The position numbers were made by a program, and so were the translations under genes. Below, piece after piece: positions 58,386 through 64,000 of a DNA stretch of 64,000 bases. The notes beneath the pieces are model-generated. The model was given only the letters and a program-made list of their open reading frames with translations, was not told the origin of the DNA and ran no database searches. The stretch covers positions 1,240,001 through 1,304,000 of the forward strand of contig NZ_JACSGT010000001.1 in NCBI RefSeq assembly GCF_021504595.1. Reading direction: 5' to 3'. Position 1 is the first letter of the stretch. Every line of letters starts with the position of its first letter. This DNA is from Chryseobacterium indicum (GTDB lineage: Bacteria > Bacteroidota > Bacteroidia > Flavobacteriales > Weeksellaceae).

Positions 58386-60590
58386 ATGAGCGCAAAAAAA
58401 GCCAATTTATCAGGCGAATTGAAAAAATATTTCGGGTTTTCTACTTTTAAGGGACAGCAGGAGCAGATTATAGAAAACCTTTTGAATGGGAAGGATATAT
58501 TTGTTCTGATGCCTACAGGAGGAGGAAAATCCTTATGTTATCAGCTTCCGGCTCTTATTTCGGAAGGTACGGCAATTGTGGTTTCTCCGCTTATAGCGTT
58601 GATGAAAAACCAGGTAGATGCCGTGAACGGGCTTTCATCTGACGATGGAGTAGCACACGTTTTAAATTCATCATTAAACAAAACGCAGACCAAACAGGTT
58701 TTCGACGATATTAAAAGTGGTAAAACCAAACTTTTATATGTTGCCCCGGAATCATTAATTAAGGAAGACTATCTGGATTTTCTGAAAGATGTGAAAATTT
58801 CCTTCTTTGCCATTGATGAAGCACACTGTATTTCAGAGTGGGGACACGATTTCAGACCGGAATACCGAAATCTGAAATCCATCATCGATAAAATTGCCGA
58901 TGTTCCGGTAATTGCACTAACTGCAACGGCTACACCAAAAGTTCAGGATGATATCCAGAAAACGTTGGGAATGACGAATGCTCTGGTTTTTAAAGAAAGC
59001 TTCAACAGACCGAATCTCTACTATGAAGTACAGCCTAAGGTAAATGTAGACAAGGAAATCGTAAAGTTCATCAGTCAGAATAAAGGAAAATCCGGAATTG
59101 TTTACTGTCTGAGCCGAAGAAAAGTTGAAGAATTTGCACAGCTTCTGCAGGTAAATGGTGTAAATGCACTGCCTTATCATGCAGGTCTCGACCAGAAAAT
59201 AAGGGTAGCCAATCAGGATAAATTTCTGATGGAGGAAGTGGATGTAATTGTTGCAACTATTGCCTTCGGAATGGGAATCGATAAGCCGGATGTACGTTTT
59301 GTAATTCATTACGATTTTCCGAAATCTCTGGAAAGTTATTATCAGGAAACCGGTCGTGCAGGTCGTGACGGAGGAGAAGGTCATTGTCTCGCGTTCTACG
59401 ATCCGAAAGATATTGAAAAACTGGAAAAATTCCTTGCACAGAAGCCTGTTTCAGAAAGAGAAATCGGATTACAGCTTCTCAATGAAGTGGTAGGCTACGC
59501 CGAAACTTCGATGAGCAGAAGACAGTATATTCTGTATTATTTTGGGGAAAATTTTGATCCGATCAATGGTGACGGAGCAAAAATGTGCGACAATTCATCG
59601 AATCCGCCCAAATTAAAAGATGCAACAGACGATCTGAGAAAAGTTCTGGAGCTGATTAACGATACCGGAGAAAAATTCAAAGCAAAAGATCTGATCTCGG
59701 TCATCGCAGGAAAAGAAACTGCGGTTACTAAGTCTTATAAACTGGAGCAGACTTCTTATTTCGGTTTTGGAAAAGAAGAAAAAGATAACCACTGGAAAAC
59801 GATTTTAAGACAGGCAACGGTTCAGAATTTTTTACAGAAAGATATTGAAACCTACGGCGTTTTAAAAATTGCTGAAAAGGGAAGACTTGTTCTTGATGGC
59901 AAACTGGAACATTCTTTTATGATTGCAGAAGACCGTGAGTTTGATTTAACGCAGACAAAAGCAGAAAGTGATCAGGTTCAGATGCAGTCCGGAGGCGGTC
60001 TGGATCAGAATTTATTCAATCAGCTTAAAGAGTTAAGAAAAAAAGTTGCCAAAAAACATGGAATTCCGCCTTACACGGTGTTCATGGACCCGAGTTTGGA
60101 AGATATGACGGTTCAGTATCCGATTACGGTGGAAGAAATCACCAAAATCTACGGAGTTGGGGAAGGGAAAGCCAAGAAATACGGTAAAGAATTCGCAGAT
60201 TTCATCAGTAAATATGTAGAAGACAACAATATCGAGCGAACTCAGGATATGGTTCTGAAACAGGTGGCAAACAAATCCAGTCACAAAGTTTTCATTATTC
60301 AGAGTACCGATAAAAAGATTGATCTTGAAGACATTGCAAGAGCCAAAAATCTTTCGATGGACGAATTGCTGAAGGAAATGGAACGTATTGTTTATCAGGG
60401 AACCAAACTGAATATCGATTATTATATTGAAGATAATTTTGATGAAGATATTGTTGACGGCTTCATGGAATTCATGAATGAATCTGAAAGCGACAGCATG
60501 AAAGTTCTGCTTGATGAATTCGGAGATGAGCTTTCGGATGAAGAGGTGAGAATGTTGAGAATAAAATTCATCAGCGATGTTGCCAACTAA
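58386..60590 (+). CDS. recQ: ATP-dependent DNA helicase RecQ
   Basis: A 734-aa superfamily 2 helicase. Walker A is MPTGGGKSLCYQLPA (residues about 42-56), then VVSPLIALMKNQV, DEAH box FFAIDEAHCISEWGHDFRPEY, TATATPKVQDDI, IVYCLSRRKVEEF, FGMGIDKPDVRFVIH and QETGRAGRDG. The zinc-binding subdomain is altered: CDNSSNPP near residue 400 shows a single cysteine where four are normal. An RQC winged helix and an HRDC-like region (QLKELRKKVAKKHGIPPYTV) follow. It unwinds recombination intermediates. The next small gene starts at the base after its stop. Confidence 0.95.
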   Translation: MSAKKANLSGELKKYFGFSTFKGQQEQIIENLLNGKDIFVLMPTGGGKSLCYQLPALISEGTAIVVSPLIALMKNQVDAVNGLSSDDGVAHVLNSSLNKTQTKQVFDDIKSGKTKLLYVAPESLIKEDYLDFLKDVKISFFAIDEAHCISEWGHDFRPEYRNLKSIIDKIADVPVIALTATATPKVQDDIQKTLGMTNALVFKESFNRPNLYYEVQPKVNVDKEIVKFISQNKGKSGIVYCLSRRKVEEFAQLLQVNGVNALPYHAGLDQKIRVANQDKFLMEEVDVIVATIAFGMGIDKPDVRFVIHYDFPKSLESYYQETGRAGRDGGEGHCLAFYDPKDIEKLEKFLAQKPVSEREIGLQLLNEVVGYAETSMSRRQYILYYFGENFDPINGDGAKMCDNSSNPPKLKDATDDLRKVLELINDTGEKFKAKDLISVIAGKETAVTKSYKLEQTSYFGFGKEEKDNHWKTILRQATVQNFLQKDIETYGVLKIAEKGRLVLDGKLEHSFMIAEDREFDLTQTKAESDQVQMQSGGGLDQNLFNQLKELRKKVAKKHGIPPYTVFMDPSLEDMTVQYPITVEEITKIYGVGEGKAKKYGKEFADFISKYVEDNNIERTQDMVLKQVANKSSHKVFIIQSTDKKIDLEDIARAKNLSMDELLKEMERIVYQGTKLNIDYYIEDNFDEDIVDGFMEFMNESESDSMKVLLDEFGDELSDEEVRMLRIKFISDVAN

Positions 60591-60704
60591 ATGAAAGATG
60601 TATTAAAATATCTTTTGTATATTATAATTTTCTTGATAGGATGCTATTTCCTTTTACTTCTTTTTGGGGTATTTATAGACTGGTTTCTTCAGGGAAAAAA
60701 ATAA
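60591..60704 (+). CDS. 37-aa single-pass membrane peptide after recQ
   Basis: A short gene whose ATG follows the recQ stop codon with no gap. The product MKDVLKYLLYIIIFLIGCYF and LLLLFGVFIDWFLQGKK is a single hydrophobic helix (about residues 7-32) with charged ends. The terminator starts at its stop codon. The exact TAA-ATG junction, the clean membrane segment and the terminator position make it a credible translated gene. Function unknown. Confidence 0.65.
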   Translation: MKDVLKYLLYIIIFLIGCYFLLLLFGVFIDWFLQGKK

Positions 60705-60737
60705 AAAAGAAGCTCTTCCCACGAGGAGTTTCTTTTT
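60697..60737 (+). terminator. Terminator of the recQ unit
   Basis: AAAGAAGCTC pairs imperfectly with GAGGAGTTTCTTT and ends in T6. Confidence 0.7.
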
Positions 60738-60778
60738 TATTTTAAGAAAAAGTACTCATTTAAGTGGTATTCGTAAAA

Positions 60779-60848
60779 TTTGTCATTCCGTAGGAATCTA
60801 AATGTAGTACTAGAAAATTTTATGTTGGGATTCCTACGGAATGACAAA
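60779..60848. repeat. Inverted repeat with TTTGTCATTCCGTAGGAATC arms
   Basis: TTTGTCATTCCGTAGGAATC (60779-60798) and GATTCCTACGGAATGACAAA (60829-60848) are perfect 20-bp complements with a 30-bp spacer. A single arm of the same repeat lies at 51794. Confidence 0.9.
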
Positions 60849-60932
60849 CTGAACAAATGAAAAAATTAAATAGAGTTTAATTTCATACTGAAATTGTTAA
60901 TCAGAATGTTTAAACTTAATAGCTATAACCAT

Positions 60933-61083
60933 CGCAAAGACGCAAAATATTCATTAAATACGGTCTTGTCTTAAAGCGCAAAGATTTTATCTACGATAAA
61001 ATTAGGCATCAATTCTTATTGAAAATCTTTGATTTTCTTGCGCCTTAAAAGTTTAAGACTAATAAAGATCTTGCGTCTTTGCG
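60933..61083. repeat. Long imperfect inverted repeat with CGCAAAGACGCAA arms
   Basis: Outer arms CGCAAAGACGCAA (60933-60945) and TTGCGTCTTTGCG (61071-61083); inner pairs GTCTTAAA/TTTAAGAC and GCGCAAAG with TTGCGCC. At 61022-61036 it contains AAAATCTTTGATTTT, the reverse complement of the dispersed palindrome. No ORF. The rest of the 60705-61179 gap holds only the repeat at 60779 and the recQ terminator. Confidence 0.75.
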
Positions 61084-61179
61084 TTTTCCAACAAGAATAT
61101 TTTTATTTATAAAAAAGTTTAAACAAACTCTATAGGTTTGGTTTGAAGGTTAAGAAAACTTTTTACTAATTTTACAGTG

Positions 61180-62259
61180 ATGAAAAAGATTTCTGTCATA
61201 TTTATTCTGCCGGATCTGGAAACCGGAGGCGCAGAAAGGATTGTTACTACCATTGCAAATCATCTCTCACGGGATCGTTTTGAGTCTAAGATTTTGCTTC
61301 TGCGTAAACAGGGAGGTTATCTCAGTATTTTAAAAGATGACGTTGAAATCATTGATGTTAATACAGAAAGAATCAGACATTCCTTAAAACCTATTCTCAG
61401 GGAAATTTACCGCAGAAAACCGGATATTGTATTTTCCGGATTTGGAGAAGTAAATGCTTATCTGTCTTTATTCATCAAAGTTTTTCCCAAAACAAAATTT
61501 ATTGCAAGAGAAACCAATGTTGTTTCTCAGCACGTTACCAGAAAGGAGATTAAATTTTTCTACAATTTTTATAACAATTACGATACAATCATTGCGCAGA
61601 GTGATGATATGAAGCATGATCTGATGCTTAATTTCAAGATTAAACCTTCGAAAATCGTTAAAATAAACAATCCTGTAGATTTTGATTTCATTGATGAAAA
61701 AATTAAAATTTCCCATAAACCGGAAAGTTTTAAATACGGCTATAAAAATGTTCTCGCGATCGGAAATTTATCGGCAAGAAAAGGTTTTGATAACTTACTG
61801 AAAGTTTTCTCAAGGCTTAAAAACGAAAATATTCTGCTTCATATTTTGGGAGACGGACAGGATCGTGAAGTTTTGCATCAAATGAAAGATTTTTTAGGCT
61901 TAAAAAATGTGATCTTTCACGGAAGACAGGAAAATCCTTATCAGTTTTTAAAATATGCAGACTTGTTTATTCTTTCGTCAAGATATGAAGGCTTTCCGAA
62001 TGTGTTACTCGAAGCCGGAGCTTGCGGAACGTATTCTTTAGCCAATAATTGCCCCGGAGGAATTACCGAAATCATTCAGGATGATACCAATGGAGAAATT
62101 GCGAATATTGAAAATTATGAAGATTTTTCGCAGAAAATTATGAAGATTCTTCATGAAGATCATGAAAATGAAGCCATTAAAAATTCTATAAAATCCAGAT
62201 TTTCCAAGAATATTATCTTAAATCAGTACGAAAAGGTTTTGCTGGATCTGATGAAATAA
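61180..62259 (+). CDS. Glycosyltransferase, GT4-like (GT-B fold)
   Basis: Start at ATG 61180 (MKKISVIFILPDLETGGAER); a GTG one codon earlier is the alternative. The 359-aa protein has the N-terminal GGAERIVTTIANHLS loop and the C-terminal nucleotide-sugar motif SSRYEGFPNVLLEAGACGTY with its E-x7-E pattern, plus VLAIGNLSARKGFDNLLKVF. It transfers a sugar from an activated donor, probably for cell-surface polysaccharide or lipid glycosylation. Acceptor unknown. No other glycan genes are adjacent, so the pathway cannot be inferred. Confidence 0.93.
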   Translation: MKKISVIFILPDLETGGAERIVTTIANHLSRDRFESKILLLRKQGGYLSILKDDVEIIDVNTERIRHSLKPILREIYRRKPDIVFSGFGEVNAYLSLFIKVFPKTKFIARETNVVSQHVTRKEIKFFYNFYNNYDTIIAQSDDMKHDLMLNFKIKPSKIVKINNPVDFDFIDEKIKISHKPESFKYGYKNVLAIGNLSARKGFDNLLKVFSRLKNENILLHILGDGQDREVLHQMKDFLGLKNVIFHGRQENPYQFLKYADLFILSSRYEGFPNVLLEAGACGTYSLANNCPGGITEIIQDDTNGEIANIENYEDFSQKIMKILHEDHENEAIKNSIKSRFSKNIILNQYEKVLLDLMK

Positions 62260-62322
62260 CGTCTTGAGTATTCAGCTAATATTTTTTAATTTTGGATTTT
62301 TAATTTCAGAAAACAATTAGTA

Positions 62323-62673
62323 ATGATTAAAATCCAGAAACTGGGATGCGCCTGCGAAAAACCGACTTCCACTTATACAGAATTCAGAACGTCAGAATTG
62401 GGGATTGATAAAACCAACGGAAGATTTGCCGAAGTAAGCATTCAGCAGTGTAAACTTTGCCAGAGAATCTGGATCCAATATTTTGTGGAATATGAAAGTT
62501 TTTCCAAATCCGGAAGATGGTACAAAGGAATTGTTTCTAAAAAAGACCGTCCTCAAATTACCCCCGAAAATGCTGTAGAATATCTCGAAAGTCTTGATTG
62601 GTACGTTTACGGAGGCTCGTATTTTGAAAGCACAGGAGAATTCGGACAGGGGAAACTGAGGTTGGATTTGTAA
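62323..62673 (+). CDS. Hypothetical protein with zinc-ribbon-like cysteines (116 aa)
   Basis: A small soluble protein with GCACEKP near the N-terminus (C9, C11) and IQQCKLCQRIWIQYFVEY in the middle (about C42, C45), a four-cysteine set that could bind zinc. The rest is aromatic-rich (SGRWYKGIVSKKD, LDWYVYGGSYFESTGEFGQG). I recall similar proteins scattered in Bacteroidota and Proteobacteria without a named function. It is 63 bp after the glycosyltransferase gene. Confidence 0.78.
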   Translation: MIKIQKLGCACEKPTSTYTEFRTSELGIDKTNGRFAEVSIQQCKLCQRIWIQYFVEYESFSKSGRWYKGIVSKKDRPQITPENAVEYLESLDWYVYGGSYFESTGEFGQGKLRLDL

Positions 62674-62850
62674 CAGGTTGGAAGTATGAAGCCGGGAGCT
62701 GGAAGATCATACTACTGGAAAAGTTTAGTTTAATGAATAAAAGATTAAATTTAAAAGATATTTGCAATTCTTTAAACTTTCATCTTCCATCCTCAATCAT
62801 CCCTCTCAAAAATTTGACAAATCTCACTTTCTCACGTGGTAATAAATCGT

Positions 62851-62858
62851 TAAATTTG
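62851..62858 (+). promoter_or_regulatory. -7 box upstream of lpd
   Basis: TAAATTTG fits TAnnTTTG, 42 bp before the ATG. No clear -33 TTG at the usual distance. Confidence 0.55.
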
Positions 62859-62900
62859 TAAGCATAAGAAAGTTAATAATAAACAAATTCATAAAATAAC

Positions 62901-64000
62901 ATGAGTCAATTTGATGTTACCGTAATCGGTTCCGGTCCTGGTGGTTATGTTGCTGCAATCCGTGCTGCACAATTAGGTTTCACAACAGCAATTATTGAAA
63001 AATATCCAACTTTGGGAGGAACTTGTCTTAACGTGGGATGTATTCCGTCAAAAGCGCTTTTAGACAGCTCTGAGCATTTTGAGAACGCAAAACACAATTT
63101 TGCAGGTCACGGAATCATTATCAACGAGCCTCAAGCCGACATTGCAAGAATGATCGAGCGTAAAAATGAGGTAATCAAACAAAACACAGACGGAATCAGC
63201 TATCTGATGAACAAAAACAAAATCACTGTTTTTGAAGGAGTTGGAAGTTTCGAATCTGCTACTCAGATCAAAGTAACGAAAAACGACGGTTCTACAGAAA
63301 CCATCGAATCCAAATATACCATCATTGCAACAGGTTCTAAACCTTCTTCTTTACCTTTCATCACTTTAGATAAAGAAAGGGTAATTACTTCTACGGAAGC
63401 TTTAAATCTTAAAGAAATTCCGAAACATTTAGTGGTAATCGGAGGTGGAGTAATCGGTCTTGAATTAGGTTCTGTTTACTTAAGATTGGGAGCTCAGGTT
63501 ACTGTGGTAGAGTTCATGGATAAAATTATCCCGACAATGGACGGAGCGTTAAGTAAAGAATTAACGAAAGTTCTTAAAAAGCAGGGAATGAAGTTCATGC
63601 TTTCTACAGCCGTTTCAGCCGTGGAAAGAAACGGAGATACCGTAAAAATTACAGCGAAAGACAAAAAAGGAGAGGAAGTAACGGTAGAAGGAGATTACTG
63701 TCTGGTTTCTGTAGGAAGAAAACCTTACACAGACGGACTTGGACTGGAAAAAGCTGGTGTTGAGCTTGACGAAAGAGGAAGAGTGAAAGTAAATGACCAT
63801 TTACAGACCAACGTTGCCAACATTTATGCAATCGGGGACGTTATAAAAGGAGCAATGCTGGCTCACAAAGCAGAAGAGGAAGGCGTTTTTGTTGCTGAAA
63901 CTTTAGCAGGACAGAAGCCTCACATCAATTATAATTTAATTCCGGGAGTGGTTTACACATGGCCGGAAGTTGCAGGAGTTGGAAAAACCGAAGAGCAGTT
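62901..64000 (+). CDS. lpdA: Dihydrolipoyl dehydrogenase, partial (3' end outside window)
   Basis: An open frame of 366 codons from ATG 62901 to the right edge. FAD-binding GSGPGGYVAAIRAAQLG (residues 10-26), the redox disulfide GGTCLNVGCIPSKALL (C42 and C47), NAD-binding VVIGGGVIGLELGSVYLRLG and the second FAD motif IYAIGDVIKGAMLAHKAEEEG are all present. It reoxidises the lipoyl groups of 2-oxoacid dehydrogenase complexes or the glycine cleavage system. The dimerisation domain is cut off by the window edge, shortly after VVYTWPEVAGVG. No E2/E1 gene is adjacent on the visible side. Confidence 0.96.
   Translation, partial: MSQFDVTVIGSGPGGYVAAIRAAQLGFTTAIIEKYPTLGGTCLNVGCIPSKALLDSSEHFENAKHNFAGHGIIINEPQADIARMIERKNEVIKQNTDGISYLMNKNKITVFEGVGSFESATQIKVTKNDGSTETIESKYTIIATGSKPSSLPFITLDKERVITSTEALNLKEIPKHLVVIGGGVIGLELGSVYLRLGAQVTVVEFMDKIIPTMDGALSKELTKVLKKQGMKFMLSTAVSAVERNGDTVKITAKDKKGEEVTVEGDYCLVSVGRKPYTDGLGLEKAGVELDERGRVKVNDHLQTNVANIYAIGDVIKGAMLAHKAEEEGVFVAETLAGQKPHINYNLIPGVVYTWPEVAGVGKTEEQ

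Noticed and set aside
62674..62820. Possible inverted repeat (GGAAGTATGAAG, GGAGCTGGAAGAT against CATCTTCCATCC)
   Set aside because: Complementarity is short and degenerate; it may be a decayed intergenic repeat, but one copy cannot support a feature.

Overview
The window looks like a chromosome segment of a flavobacterium close to Chryseobacterium (Bacteroidota, Weeksellaceae-like). The evidence is: several promoters with the Bacteroidota -7 box TAnnTTTG, four secreted proteins ending in type IX secretion (T9SS) C-terminal domains, three GLPGLI-family proteins, short 'KKLxxxxLxxIxGG' leader peptides, and low G+C with very AT-rich intergenic DNA.

Region 1 (1 to about 8060) is the right end of an integrated mobile element, read almost entirely from the minus strand. 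It runs from the chromosome-proximal end inwards: tyrosine recombinase, an unknown 302-aa protein, an excisionase-like HTH protein, a DUF3853-like protein, a winged-helix replication accessory protein, a Rep_3-like initiator, an iteron origin with two perfect DnaA boxes, a TOPRIM primase-like protein, a 560-bp noncoding segment with inverted repeats, SSB and three small accessory genes. The left end, and any mobilisation genes, lie outside the window.

Region 2 (8.3-21.5 kb) carries a secreted alkaline-phosphatase-superfamily protein, ferritin, YchF, three tiny double-glycine-leader peptides (one of them a 59-aa gene easily missed), an AraC regulator with an SDR enzyme, a methionine-type aminotransferase, and three T9SS-exported proteins followed by a LytTR response regulator. 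Two candidate LytTR direct-repeat sites (9-bp half-sites, 12-bp spacers) lie in front of the T9SS genes.

Region 3 (21.7-35.9 kb) has topoisomerase IV genes parE and parC around a small membrane protein, a rhomboid protease, a GLPGLI gene, an operon sua5-like/CPBP/yaaA/aspartyl protease/prmC, a 21-bp-period degenerate array, and a tandem array of four initiator tRNA-Met genes with covarying hairpins in the spacers.

Region 4 (36.1-51.8 kb) has a TolC-HlyD-permease-permease export operon with no ATPase gene, a BlaI/M56 (BlaR1-like) regulatory pair with two candidate operator dyads, two more GLPGLI genes around an acetyltransferase, a transaldolase, a DUF1905/YdeI-like protein, a TPR protein, dipeptidase E, PBP4 and a histidine kinase.

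Region 5 (51.8-64 kb) has M61 and M1 peptidases, tatC, a KpsF-type isomerase, recQ followed directly by a 37-aa membrane peptide, a glycosyltransferase and the start of a dihydrolipoyl dehydrogenase gene. Its intergenic spaces are rich in dispersed palindromic repeats. The most striking is a roughly 125-130-bp element present twice, with conserved flanks but different, perfectly self-complementary 27- and 29-bp stems closed by a GCGAAGC mini-hairpin.
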